Source: Verrucomicrobiaceae bacterium (GTDB lineage: Bacteria > Verrucomicrobiota > Verrucomicrobiia > Verrucomicrobiales > Verrucomicrobiaceae). Taken from it: a stretch of DNA of 43,408 nt. The stretch covers positions 1 through 43,408 of the forward strand of contig JAEUHM010000053.1 of assembly GCA_016795485.1 (NCBI GenBank), written 5' to 3'. The notes beneath the pieces were generated by a model. The model searched no databases and was not told the origin of the DNA. It saw only the letters and a program-made list of their open reading frames with translations. The position numbers and the translations under genes were made by a program. This document shows, piece after piece, positions 35,137 through 43,408 of this stretch. How positions within the stretch are numbered: position 1 is the stretch's first letter; each line of letters starts with the position of its first letter.

Positions 35137-37681
35137 TCTTACCCCTCGAGCCCAACAGGTTTTGGCATTGGCCCGCAAAGAGGCCGATCGCTTCAATCAC
35201 AACTATGTTGGCACTGAACACGTGCTTCTTGGCCTCATCAAGCTGGGCCAGGGAGTAGCTGTGAACGTGCTTTTGAAACTAGGGTTGGATCTGGACACGG
35301 TGCGCATGCAAGTGGAGCAGCAAGTGGGCTCTGGTCCCGAGACCAAAATGGTCGGTAATATCCCTTACACGCCGCGGGTCAAAAAAGTCCTGTCGCTCGC
35401 TGGGCGCGAGGCCAAAGCACTGAACCACTCATACGTGGGCACTGAGCATATCCTGCTTGGACTGCTGCGTGAAGGTGAAGGTGTTGCTGCACAAGTGCTT
35501 CGCAACCTGGACATCAATTTGGACAAGGCTCGCAACGAAATCCTTCGTGAACTCGACCCCAACTTTGCCGGTTCCGGTGGCGAAGAGGAGGAAGAAGATG
35601 ATGAAAGTGTGCCTACGAACAGCGGTAACGCTGGCTCGAACAAAAAAGAGAACAAAACCCCAGCTCTGAAAGCATTTGGGCGTGATTTGACCGAACTAGC
35701 CCAGAAAGGGGAGATGGATCCTGTCATTGGGCGCACATCGGAGATTGAACGGGTCATCCAGATTCTCTGCCGGCGCACCAAGAACAACCCTGTCTTGATT
35801 GGCGAGGCTGGTGTAGGCAAAACCGCTATCGTCGAAGGACTGGCACAAGAGATTGCCAGTGGAAACGTGCCGGAGATCCTGCGCGATAAGCGGGTTGTGA
35901 CCCTCGACCTCGCATTGATGGTTGCCGGTACGAAGTATCGTGGCCAGTTTGAAGAACGCATTAAGGCGGTGATGGAAGAAATCCGTCGGAACAAGAACAT
36001 CATCCTGTTCATCGACGAGCTTCACACGATCGTTGGCGCGGGTGGTGCAGAAGGTGCCATGGATGCGTCCAACATCATCAAGCCCGCGCTTTCTCGTGGC
36101 GAAATGCAGTGCGTGGGTGCGACCACCCTGAATGAGTATCGCAAATACATCGAAAAAGACTCTGCTTTAGAGCGTCGATTCCAGCAGGTGAAAGTCGAAG
36201 AGCCAAGCGTAGAGGACGCGATCAAGATCCTGCAGGGCCTGAAGACGAAATACGAGATGCACCACAAGGCGCATTTCACGGATGCAGCCATTGATGCTGC
36301 TGTGAATCTTTCGTCTCGCTATTTGACTGCTCGATTCCTTCCTGACAAGGCAATCGACATCATGGATGAGGCAGGATCGCGCGCACGGATCGGTGCGATG
36401 ACCCGCCCACCCGTGTTGAAAGAGATCGAGGCTGAAATCGAGGACATCAGGGTCGAGAAGGAGACTGCCATCAAGGATCAAGACTTCGAAAAGGCCGCGC
36501 ATCTCCGCGATCGTGAGAAAAACTCCAAGAAGCGCTACGATGACACTCTTGAGACATGGAGAAGCACCAACTCTGAGCGTGTTGTTACGGTGGATGACAA
36601 TGACATCATGGCGGTTGTCTCCAAATGGACCGGTGTCCCGCTCCAGCGCATGGAGACTGCGGAAGCTGCCAAGTTGTTAAAGATGGAAGAAGAGCTCAAG
36701 CGCCGCATCATCGGCCAAGACGAAGCGGTGTCTGCCATTTCCAAGGCACTACGTCGCTCTCGCGCTGATCTCAAAGATCCACGTCGTCCAATCGGCACCT
36801 TCATCTTCCTTGGTCCTACCGGTGTCGGTAAGACTTTCCTGGCAAAGAACCTCGCTGACTTCATGTTCGGCAGTCCTGATCACCTTATTCAGCTCGATAT
36901 GTCTGAATACATGGAGAAGCACACTGCTTCCCGTCTGATTGGTGCGCCTCCTGGGTATGTTGGTTACGAAGAGGGCGGGCAATTGTCCGAGGCAGTTCGT
37001 CGCAAGCCGTATTCGGTCGTCCTTTTCGACGAAGTCGAGAAAGCGCACCCCGATGTCATGCATTTGTTGCTGCAGATTCTCGAAGAAGGTCAGGTGACGG
37101 ATAACTTTGGTCGGAAAATCGACTTCAGAAACACGATCATCATCATGACCTCGAACGTTGGAGCTGAGTCGATCAAGCGCCAGACGAGTCTTGGCTTTGG
37201 AGCCATGTCCAGCGATGATGCCGACAATGCTGGCATCAAAGGTAAGGTTACCGAGGCTGCCAAGAAATACTTCAAGCCTGAGTTCTTGAACAGGATTGAT
37301 GATCTTGTTGTTTTCCGCATGTTGGAGCGCGGAGATCTGAATCGCATTGTAGACCTCGAAGTTGAAAAACTGCTCAGCCGCCTCAAGAGCAAAAAGATCA
37401 CTGTCAAACTGGAGGATTCCGCACGCGAGTTCCTCATGAAGGAGGGTTATGATCCGCAGTACGGTGCCCGTCCAATGCGCCGTGCTGTTGAAAAACACAT
37501 GGAAGACCCGCTTGCTGAGCTTGTGCTCAAGGGCGATGCACCAGAGGGCTGCAACATCAACGTTACCTTTGATGAAGAAGCCAAGAAGCTGAAGTTTACG
37601 CCAGACCGTGGCAACGATCTTGCTACGGTAGCTGGAACCGATACTCCTGCTGCGGATGCAGAGCCTGAAGCGGCAAGTTGA
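35126..37681 (+). CDS. clpC: AAA+ unfoldase ClpC
   Basis: This 851-residue Hsp100 protein has two Clp-N repeats (LTPRAQQVL... and YTPRVKKVL...), a first AAA module with GEAGVGKT (226-233), a UVR-like middle segment (KDQDFEKAAHLRDREK, about 448-465) and a second AAA module with GPTGVGKT (563-570). An LGF tripeptide near 688-690 fits the ClpP-binding loop. The start is ATG 35126 or the adjacent ATG 35129, where similarity to the N-domain begins; an upstream in-frame extension inside mcsB is not credible. ClpC unfolds substrates and feeds them to ClpP, which is not in the window. Arginine-phosphorylated proteins made by McsB are the expected clients. Confidence 0.97.
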   Translation: MMNNLTPRAQQVLALARKEADRFNHNYVGTEHVLLGLIKLGQGVAVNVLLKLGLDLDTVRMQVEQQVGSGPETKMVGNIPYTPRVKKVLSLAGREAKALNHSYVGTEHILLGLLREGEGVAAQVLRNLDINLDKARNEILRELDPNFAGSGGEEEEEDDESVPTNSGNAGSNKKENKTPALKAFGRDLTELAQKGEMDPVIGRTSEIERVIQILCRRTKNNPVLIGEAGVGKTAIVEGLAQEIASGNVPEILRDKRVVTLDLALMVAGTKYRGQFEERIKAVMEEIRRNKNIILFIDELHTIVGAGGAEGAMDASNIIKPALSRGEMQCVGATTLNEYRKYIEKDSALERRFQQVKVEEPSVEDAIKILQGLKTKYEMHHKAHFTDAAIDAAVNLSSRYLTARFLPDKAIDIMDEAGSRARIGAMTRPPVLKEIEAEIEDIRVEKETAIKDQDFEKAAHLRDREKNSKKRYDDTLETWRSTNSERVVTVDDNDIMAVVSKWTGVPLQRMETAEAAKLLKMEEELKRRIIGQDEAVSAISKALRRSRADLKDPRRPIGTFIFLGPTGVGKTFLAKNLADFMFGSPDHLIQLDMSEYMEKHTASRLIGAPPGYVGYEEGGQLSEAVRRKPYSVVLFDEVEKAHPDVMHLLLQILEEGQVTDNFGRKIDFRNTIIIMTSNVGAESIKRQTSLGFGAMSSDDADNAGIKGKVTEAAKKYFKPEFLNRIDDLVVFRMLERGDLNRIVDLEVEKLLSRLKSKKITVKLEDSAREFLMKEGYDPQYGARPMRRAVEKHMEDPLAELVLKGDAPEGCNINVTFDEEAKKLKFTPDRGNDLATVAGTDTPAADAEPEAAS

Positions 37682-37690
37682 TCAGGTTTC

Positions 37691-39622
37691 ATGATCCAAA
37701 GCAGCAGATCGCTCAACGAGCACGGCATGGTGCGAGTGGCTGCTGTGACTCCTTGGGTGTACCTTGGAGATGTCGCGGCCAACGTTCGTGAGATCGCCGG
37801 ATGCGTGAAAGCTGCTTCTGGAAGTGGGGCACAGATCGTCGTTTTCCCTGAGCTAAGTCTCACTGGGTATTCTTGTGCGGATTTGTTCTCCAACTCTGGG
37901 CTCAGAGTTCGTGCGGAAAAGGGTTTGGCCGACCTCATGGAAGAGACGGCAAAACTTCCAGCGGTTGTCGTCGTTGGGTTGCCGTTCCAAATCATGGATA
38001 GGCTTTACAACGTAGCTGCCGTTCTCCGAGAGGGGCGACTCTTGGGGCTTGTCCCAAAGACGGTGCTTCCAAATGCTGCTGAGTTCTATGAACGGCGTTG
38101 GTTCTCTCCCGCGCACACACTTACTCGTCGAGAAGTAACTTGTGCAGGACAATGCGTGCCAGTCGGCTCTGACCTTGTCTTTCAAGCCCGGAACATGCCC
38201 GAGTGCCGCATTGGAGTGGAGATTTGTGAAGATCTCTGGTCGGTCATCCCACCGTCTAGTCAGTTGTCCCTAGCCGGTGCTACTTTGATCGCTAATCTGA
38301 GTGCGAGTAATGAGGTTCTTGGGAAAACTCCGTATCGCCGCCAGTTAGTGAGTCAGCAGTCGGGACGGTGCATCGCCGGATACGTTTATTCGGCGGCAGG
38401 GGCAGGGGAGTCGTCCACGGACATCGTGTATGGCGGGCACTCGATGATAGCTGAGAATGGTTCCATACTGGTGGAGGCAGAACGTTTTGCGATGGAGTCG
38501 CGTCAAGTGATCGCCGATGTCGATCTACAAAGGTTGGTCCACGATCGTTGTTTAAGCTCGTCGTTTCGAGACACTGGCGCGCCTACTTGTCGAGTCGTTG
38601 AGTTCACGCTGGGGGCATCACCTGCACCTGCTAAGTTACTGCGGCCGCTGAGTGCCCAGCCCTTCGTTCCATCCAATGACACCGCACGAGATGAAGTGTG
38701 TTCTGAGATTTTTGCCATCCAATCTACCGGCCTGGCTAGGCGTGTCCTTCAACTCAACGCAAAGACGTTAGTGTTGGGGCTTTCCGGCGGACTTGATTCG
38801 ACTCTCGCACTGCTGGCCGCAAGAGAAGCGCTGGGCCGCTTGGTCGAGGTAGGAACAAAGATTCTGGCCGTCACGATGCCTGGGCCTGGGACGAGTGCTC
38901 AAACTCTCGCGAATGCGCGTCGACTCGCAGAAGCCCTAAATATCGATCTACGTACGGTAGATATCACCGCTGCGGTTGCCGCCCATCTCAGGGATATCGG
39001 CCATCCATCAAATGCAGTGGACATCACGTTTGAGAATGCTCAGGCAAGGGAACGGACTCAGGTGTTGATGGACATTGCCAATCAAACAGGGGGCTTCGTT
39101 TTAGGCACCGGAGACCTCTCGGAGGCTGCTCTTGGCTGGTGCACATTCAATGGTGATCACATGTCGATGTATCATGTGAATGCTGGAGTGCCGAAAACAC
39201 TCGTTCGCTATATGATTCAGTGGTGCGCCCATCAGCCTAGGTTTGTCGGTGCATCGGGTACTCTTCAGGACATCCTAGAAACCCCAATCTCGCCAGAGTT
39301 GCTTCCACTTGATGCGAATGGGCAGATTGCACAGAAGACTGAGGAGAAGGTGGGACCTTATGAGTTGGTCGACTTCTTTCTCTATTATTTGGTTCGCCAT
39401 GGAATGCGTGCCGAGAAGATTCAATACCTCGCAGAAGTTGCCTTTGAAGGCCGCTTTAGTCCCCAGGTCCTTTCTGGGTGGCTAGAGAAGTTTTTGGAAC
39501 GTTTTCGGACGCAGCAGTTCAAGCGATCGTCGATGCCTGATGGCCCCAAGGTAGGGTCTGTAGCCCTATCGCCGCGTGGCGATTGGCGAATGCCTAGTGA
39601 CTTTCAGGGGAAGCTATTTTGA
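37691..39622 (+). CDS. nadE: Glutamine-dependent NAD+ synthetase
   Basis: This 643-residue two-domain enzyme makes the last step of NAD synthesis. The N-terminal nitrilase-type glutaminase has Glu54 (FPELSLTGYSC), Lys123 (PKTVLPN) and Cys179 (GVEICEDLW). The C-terminal synthetase has the PP-loop SGGLDS (365-370), GTGDLSEAALGW and the late KRSSMPDGPKV motif. The length and motifs match glutamine-using NadE. It starts 9 bp after clpC and ends 2 bp before the next SDR gene, so it shares the operon with the proteolysis genes. Confidence 0.97.
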   Translation: MIQSSRSLNEHGMVRVAAVTPWVYLGDVAANVREIAGCVKAASGSGAQIVVFPELSLTGYSCADLFSNSGLRVRAEKGLADLMEETAKLPAVVVVGLPFQIMDRLYNVAAVLREGRLLGLVPKTVLPNAAEFYERRWFSPAHTLTRREVTCAGQCVPVGSDLVFQARNMPECRIGVEICEDLWSVIPPSSQLSLAGATLIANLSASNEVLGKTPYRRQLVSQQSGRCIAGYVYSAAGAGESSTDIVYGGHSMIAENGSILVEAERFAMESRQVIADVDLQRLVHDRCLSSSFRDTGAPTCRVVEFTLGASPAPAKLLRPLSAQPFVPSNDTARDEVCSEIFAIQSTGLARRVLQLNAKTLVLGLSGGLDSTLALLAAREALGRLVEVGTKILAVTMPGPGTSAQTLANARRLAEALNIDLRTVDITAAVAAHLRDIGHPSNAVDITFENAQARERTQVLMDIANQTGGFVLGTGDLSEAALGWCTFNGDHMSMYHVNAGVPKTLVRYMIQWCAHQPRFVGASGTLQDILETPISPELLPLDANGQIAQKTEEKVGPYELVDFFLYYLVRHGMRAEKIQYLAEVAFEGRFSPQVLSGWLEKFLERFRTQQFKRSSMPDGPKVGSVALSPRGDWRMPSDFQGKLF

Positions 39623-39624
39623 TC

Positions 39625-40431
39625 ATGGCGGGTTATCGAATCGATAAAGTTCATGCATTGATCACGGGTGCTTCTTCGGGGCTTGGGGTCGAGTTTGCGA
39701 GGCAGCTTGCTCGCCGCTCAGTCGCAATGACGCTGGTAGCCCGCAGAGAGGCTGAACTCCTTCAAACGCGAGACCTCATTCTCGGGATCAATCCGGCCGT
39801 TCGTGTGACGATTTGTGTGGCTGACATCGCGACGGATGCGGGAAGGGCTGCTGTGGTTTCAAATGTGGGCCTAGCTGAATCGAAGGTTACTGTTCTGATC
39901 AACAATGCTGGTCTGGGGGATTACGGGCGATTCGACAAAGCTGATCCGGGCAAGATTTCCCAGCAAATAGATGTCAATGTCACTGCCTTGACGCTGTTGA
40001 CTCGAGAGATCATTCCCGTGATGGCCAGACCGGGTGGAATCGTCAACGTAAGTTCGCTCGCAGGCACTCTCTTTATGCCGGAGCTTGCAGTATATGCTGC
40101 CACCAAGGCTTACGTCACTAGTTTCTCTGAGGCACTCAGCATTGAGCTCTCTCCGTCTGGAATCAGCGTGACCGCCGTTTGCCCTGGACCCACCCCGACG
40201 AACTTCAGCAAGACGGCACGTCGCGAAAATGGAGAAGATACCAATCGCTCCGGTCAGGGTGTACTGAAGCAGCCTCCAGAACGTGTCGTGAGAGATGCTC
40301 TCGCTTCCCTTGAAGCAGGGCGTGCTGTTATTTATCCTGGAGCGCCAGTTGCGTTGGCGAGTTGGATTTTCAGGGTAGTCCCACGCTTTCTCTTGCGACT
40401 TATCATGGGACGCAGAATGAAATCGACATGA
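39625..40431 (+). CDS. Short-chain dehydrogenase of the DltE-like type
   Basis: This 268-residue SDR has TGASSGLG, NNAG, VSSLAG and YAATK, with the usual Ser-Tyr-Lys triad. ARR after the second strand suggests NADP(H). The C-terminal WIFRVVPRFLLRLIMG stretch is hydrophobic and basic and may touch the membrane, as in membrane-associated SDRs of lipid metabolism. The ATG at 39625 lies 2 bp after nadE. A TTG six bases earlier is possible. Its stop overlaps the next ATG as ATGA. The substrate is unknown. Confidence 0.88.
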   Translation: MAGYRIDKVHALITGASSGLGVEFARQLARRSVAMTLVARREAELLQTRDLILGINPAVRVTICVADIATDAGRAAVVSNVGLAESKVTVLINNAGLGDYGRFDKADPGKISQQIDVNVTALTLLTREIIPVMARPGGIVNVSSLAGTLFMPELAVYAATKAYVTSFSEALSIELSPSGISVTAVCPGPTPTNFSKTARRENGEDTNRSGQGVLKQPPERVVRDALASLEAGRAVIYPGAPVALASWIFRVVPRFLLRLIMGRRMKST

Positions 40432-41843
40432 AAACGCCGCAAGAACTCCCACCGCCTGAGCACCAGGAAGAGAGCGCGACTTGGCAGTATGGTCGGCGCG
40501 GTCCAGATCTGTTCGAGCGCGTGTTCAAGCTCATGGTGATCGCCGCTATCCTTGCCGCAGTCATCGTCCCATTCACGCCCCTTGCATCTCGGATCAAAAA
40601 AGCCCTCAAAGACATCAAGGAACCCACTTATGTTACACGCGAGGTAATCAAACGAGTGGAAGTACCGGCTCCACCTCCCCCTCTTCCCGACAGAAACATT
40701 CCACGTAAGGATGTGGACGTGGCCGAGCTCTTCAATGGCATCAGCATCAATACCAATTTAGTCACTATCCCTGGAGGATTTGCCAGCTTGGAGCGCTTGG
40801 ACCCAGAGTCCTACAAGGTGCAATTTCAGGTGGATGTGCGTATACCCAAGGCGAATCAGAGCGTGGCGGAACTGGCCCGGATAAACCCTCATCTACCCGC
40901 GATTTTGCCTGGATTAGAGTCCATGTTGCCCAGTTCGAAGGTTTCGGGCTTTTTTCACAAACTTTACGAGAATAAGACCAAGAGTGTGGGGCAGAACCTC
41001 ACCCGCTTAAACAAGATCTTGGATCGCCACAATTTCTATGACTGTGAAACGATCCTCGAACTTCAACACGAGACTACTGGTCGAAAGGCGCTGCTGATTC
41101 AATCAGAGATGGATGTTGTCTCCGATGGGTCGGACGGAGATCGGATGAGTCGTTTGGCCGACTACATCTCGATGTCAGACAATTACCAACCGTTCACTAG
41201 TTACGCCTGGAATAAACTCAGCAAAACACCGAACCCTCTGCTTGCTCGCTGGGAGGCCCGCTTGGACAAAGCCAATGCGGATTATGCAGTGAAGGGACTC
41301 AGTGCCGAGAAGAATCGACAACTCAAAGCCACCATCGACCAGCTCAAACTGGAGATCAAAGACCTCAAAGGCCGCAGTTCCCTCATCGCAGAAGCGGATC
41401 CCTTTGTCGTCATTTCACTTTTGTTTCGCAACTATGAGGGAACCAACCCATTTACGCCCCAGATCGGCGACTATGCTGTCGTGGTTCATGACCAGAAGGT
41501 GTATCCCGCTATTTGTGGTGACTACGGGCCCAGTTTCAAGATGGGAGAAGCCTCTCTCTTCATGGCAAAAGCAATCAGTGAAAAGGCTACCCCGTATAAT
41601 CGCCCAGTCAGCGATTTGAAAGTAAGCTACATCGTGTTTCCAGGCACTCGGGTAAAGCCGTTTGGCCCACCAAACCTCGAAGACTGGCGGAGCAAGTGCA
41701 TCGGGTTCCTGAATGAGATTGGCGGAATCGGCGCGGGGTTTGAAGTTCACAAATGGGACGATAAGTTCAAGAAAGCCGTCCCAGAGGCTACTCCAAGCGC
41801 TTCCCCAACCTCGGTAGCGCCAGAGGCTCCCAAAGCTCAATGA
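40428..41843 (+). CDS. Membrane-anchored protein with GH75 chitosanase-like domain
   Basis: This 471-residue protein has a cytoplasmic start, one membrane helix (about 33-52, MVIAAILAAVIVPFTPLA), a proline-rich stretch (VPAPPPPLP), a beta-rich middle, a charged helical segment near 285-310 and a C-terminal domain at about 325-450. The last contains IGDYAVVVHDQKVYPAICGD, GPSFKMGEASLFMAKAI and LKVSYIVFPGT, closely patterned like GH75 (fungal-type chitosanase) with Asp365 and Glu374 in place of the catalytic pair. It should face the periplasm and could cut glucosamine polymers or deacetylated wall glycans. The ATG at 40428 overlaps the SDR stop, so translation is coupled. Family placement rests on motif memory, and activity is unproven. 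Confidence 0.72.
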   Translation: MKTPQELPPPEHQEESATWQYGRRGPDLFERVFKLMVIAAILAAVIVPFTPLASRIKKALKDIKEPTYVTREVIKRVEVPAPPPPLPDRNIPRKDVDVAELFNGISINTNLVTIPGGFASLERLDPESYKVQFQVDVRIPKANQSVAELARINPHLPAILPGLESMLPSSKVSGFFHKLYENKTKSVGQNLTRLNKILDRHNFYDCETILELQHETTGRKALLIQSEMDVVSDGSDGDRMSRLADYISMSDNYQPFTSYAWNKLSKTPNPLLARWEARLDKANADYAVKGLSAEKNRQLKATIDQLKLEIKDLKGRSSLIAEADPFVVISLLFRNYEGTNPFTPQIGDYAVVVHDQKVYPAICGDYGPSFKMGEASLFMAKAISEKATPYNRPVSDLKVSYIVFPGTRVKPFGPPNLEDWRSKCIGFLNEIGGIGAGFEVHKWDDKFKKAVPEATPSASPTSVAPEAPKAQ

Positions 41844-42273
41844 GCCAACTTGACGCAAATCTGCCTCCACGGCCGTAATCCCCGGTTGCGCATAGTGTTC
41901 TAGGGCGTATTCTCAGGTTGTCGTATCGGCCACGCTCCTAGCCAGGCCTTCCTCCTTGTCCCTTGTACTCTTGGTAAAACATGCGCCTCAGTGATTCGCA
42001 GAACGCGCAGCACCAACTTCCCCGCCTGTCGCGGAGAAGCAGGGGAGAACTGATTGCCGCATTGGCTGAACCGTTCAGCAAGCTGGCCACCTGTGTGCCC
42101 GCTGCCTCGGTCCGATATGACCATGATCCCCTTCATGCGGGACTGCCATCGCCCCAGTTTGGGCGAGGCCGGCAGAGCCCGAATCGCACCTTTGGCGCGC
42201 CTCGGACGGCTTCACCGCCCCGTCCCGACAGCATTTGGGATCGTGTGACAACCCAGACAGACACCCATAATCC
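41844..42273 (+). other. 430-bp gap or leader before the RRM gene
   Basis: No convincing gene was seen. Small hairpins are present: 42065-42070 with 42074-42079 (6 bp, 3-nt loop) and 42150-42154 with 42161-42165 (5 bp). A reading frame from 41981 runs into the RRM gene in another frame and has no recognisable domain. The region may be promoter plus a structured leader. Confidence 0.4.
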
Positions 42274-42906
42274 ATGCCAGAATACCACTCCAATGACGGA
42301 GGCCAACGCCGCAGTCGCCGCGGCGGACGCAACCGCAACTTCCGCCCAGGTCGTAGCGAAGAAAACCGTGGCCCAAGCAAGTCCGCACAGGCTCAGCCTA
42401 GCGGCTTTCAGCGCTTCCTGAGCGCCATCAGCTTCGGGCTGCTTGGCAAATCAGCCCCTGCTCCCAAATCTCGCCCACAAGCCACGCCGCCCGCACGTCG
42501 CCAGGAAACAGCTAGCGGCCAACCTCGTTCCGAGCGCAAGCCATCTGAACCTCGTCCTCCGCGTCCGGCCCCAACCTCCGCAGAGGTGACCACGGATCGC
42601 CTCTACGTGGGTAACTTGTCTTACGACGCAACCGAGAGCGACCTGTTTGAGCTCTTCAATGGCGTTGGCAAAGTCCAAAACGCTGAGGTGGTGGTCAATA
42701 GCCGCACCCAACGTTCCAAGGGCTTTGCTTTTGTCACTATGGCCAGTGTAGACGAAGCCAAGCGTGCAGTCGTCGAACTCCACGGAAAAGACTTTATGGG
42801 GCGTCCTCTGCAACTCAGTGGTGCCAAGCCAATGGCTGCCCGCGGTGATCGCGAAGAGCCATCCGCTGAAGAGGTAGCTCCTGCTCCCGAAGCAAACGCA
42901 GCTTAG
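42274..42906 (+). CDS. RRM-type RNA-binding protein
   Basis: The 210-residue protein starts with a basic RG-rich segment (RRSRRGGRNRNFRPGR), followed by a low-complexity proline, Arg and Ser stretch. One RNA-recognition motif lies at about 108-185, with RNP2 LYVGNL (110-115) and RNP1 KGFAFVTM (149-156). Bacterial RRM proteins of this type bind single-stranded RNA and are often cold- or stress-linked, but the targets here are unknown. The long disordered N-terminus is unusual for the short bacterial forms of about 90-120 residues. It is monocistronic, with a 430-bp upstream gap and a strong terminator 27 bp after the stop. Confidence 0.92.
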   Translation: MPEYHSNDGGQRRSRRGGRNRNFRPGRSEENRGPSKSAQAQPSGFQRFLSAISFGLLGKSAPAPKSRPQATPPARRQETASGQPRSERKPSEPRPPRPAPTSAEVTTDRLYVGNLSYDATESDLFELFNGVGKVQNAEVVVNSRTQRSKGFAFVTMASVDEAKRAVVELHGKDFMGRPLQLSGAKPMAARGDREEPSAEEVAPAPEANAA

Positions 42907-42932
42907 TTTTAGCAAAGTTTTCAATTTGTATG

Positions 42933-42964
42933 CGCCCGCTGATGTACCTCAGCGGGCGTTTTTT
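42933..42964 (+). terminator. Strong Rho-independent terminator of the RRM gene
   Basis: A perfect 10-bp GC-rich stem (42933-42942 with 42949-42958), a 6-nt loop and six T right after (42959-42964). Confidence 0.93.
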
Positions 42965-43041
42965 GTGCACGTGACAGAATCAGGCCGAATCAAGACAAGA
43001 TGCGCGGGGCAAGAGAGTGTGGCCCTCGCTTTCTTTCCCGC

Positions 43042-43272
43042 ATGGCCACTAACCTGATCAACAACAGTCGTTGGTTGCTCGCCACCGGATTCCTGGCGGC
43101 TGCAACCCTTAACTCCACAGTCAATGCAGGTGCTCCGACATCTGCGAAAAATCCGCCAGCGGCTCCCGAATCGGCCGTCGATTGGAAGACAAATACGATT
43201 TCTCCGGTATCCAACCCAATCTTCTTTGAGGATCCGGTCATTCGCACCGAACTGCGGCCAATCTTTGCTTAG
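43042..43272 (+). pseudogene. Short exported protein, probably a truncated N-terminal fragment
   Basis: The 76-residue frame has a signal peptide (about residues 1-29, ending VNAG) and then a short segment ending NPIFFEDPVIRTELRPIFA followed at once by TAG. That ending reminds me of the N-terminus of longer outer-membrane-type proteins in Verrucomicrobia, where the chain continues. If so, this copy is cut off. The ATG at 43042 was chosen for the signal peptide; an ATG at 43000 would add 14 residues. The following 136 bp have a purine-rich run and no continuation in any forward frame. Confidence 0.45.
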
Positions 43273-43408
43273 AGCGGTTCTCAAAAGAAAAGGGAAAAAA
43301 GAAGTTGTACTTTTCTACAGGTGGCATAGTTGAGGAGTGTGGGTCGTCCGCACATCGAACCGAATGCTGAGCACGCCAGTCTTGAGGAGCTGGAAGTGTC
43401 GATGCATT

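Noticed and set aside
41981..42421. A 146-codon frame before the RRM gene
   Set aside because: It overlaps the RRM gene in another frame, has no known domain and an Ala/Ser/Arg-rich composition typical of chance frames.
1..43408. tRNA genes, CRISPR arrays, riboswitches
   Set aside because: By-eye scanning found no T-loop consensus, no regularly spaced repeats and no riboswitch core I recognise; a covariance-model search would be needed to exclude small RNAs.

Overview
The window looks like chromosomal DNA of a Verrucomicrobiota bacterium, probably related to Prosthecobacter or Verrucomicrobium. This is inferred from gene content: a PSCyt1/DUF1549/DUF1553 protein, a formylglycine sulfatase, a kinase fused to an FGE-like domain beside an ECF sigma factor of the Planctomycetes/Verrucomicrobia type, and large secreted repeat proteins. 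Many starts lack a clear Shine-Dalgarno sequence, and adjacent genes often overlap as ATGA. I saw no tRNA, rRNA, CRISPR array or intact mobile element.

Layout. 1-2982 (-): a polysaccharide lyase family 8 enzyme cut by the window edge. 3175-11486: a signalling/secretion block with a secreted WNGSAW-repeat protein (-), a divergent ECF sigma factor (+), a secreted seven-repeat FG-GAP protein (+) and a membrane Ser/Thr kinase with an FGE-like outer domain (+). 11489-16201 (-): mutL followed by a cytochrome-type PSD1 protein. 16350-20308 (+): an IscA-type Fe-S protein, an unknown membrane protein, a sulfatase and a PQQ-type sugar dehydrogenase. 20324-26945 (-): an esterase, a serine hydrolase/NamZ fusion, a KDPG aldolase, an S1/P1 nuclease, a nucleoside-symporter-like MFS protein and a DUF1854 protein, most of them tightly spaced or overlapping. 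27012-33927 (+): an SDR, mfd, a large two-domain alpha/beta hydrolase and a lipoprotein amidase. 34009-41843 (+): mcsB, clpC, nadE, an SDR and a membrane-anchored GH75-like protein, with 2-9 bp gaps or overlaps. 42274-42964: an RRM protein and its terminator, followed by a short truncated exported protein at the edge.

The most interesting signal is a bipartite motif, TGTAACC-N12-AC(A/G)GGGCT(T/G)C, found with identical spacing upstream of both secreted propeller-type genes that flank the sigma factor. It has the geometry of an ECF promoter (TGTAAC, then 16 bp before GGGCT). Together with the kinase next door, it suggests a self-contained circuit: an outer-domain kinase acts on an ECF sigma factor, which switches on two large secreted propeller proteins. 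The second candidate is the minus-strand block at 20-26 kb, which combines cell-wall muramidase, nuclease and nucleoside-uptake functions and could be a cell-debris scavenging operon. The third is the McsB-ClpC operon, which lacks CtsR and McsA and ends in a coupled GH75-like wall or polysaccharide protein.
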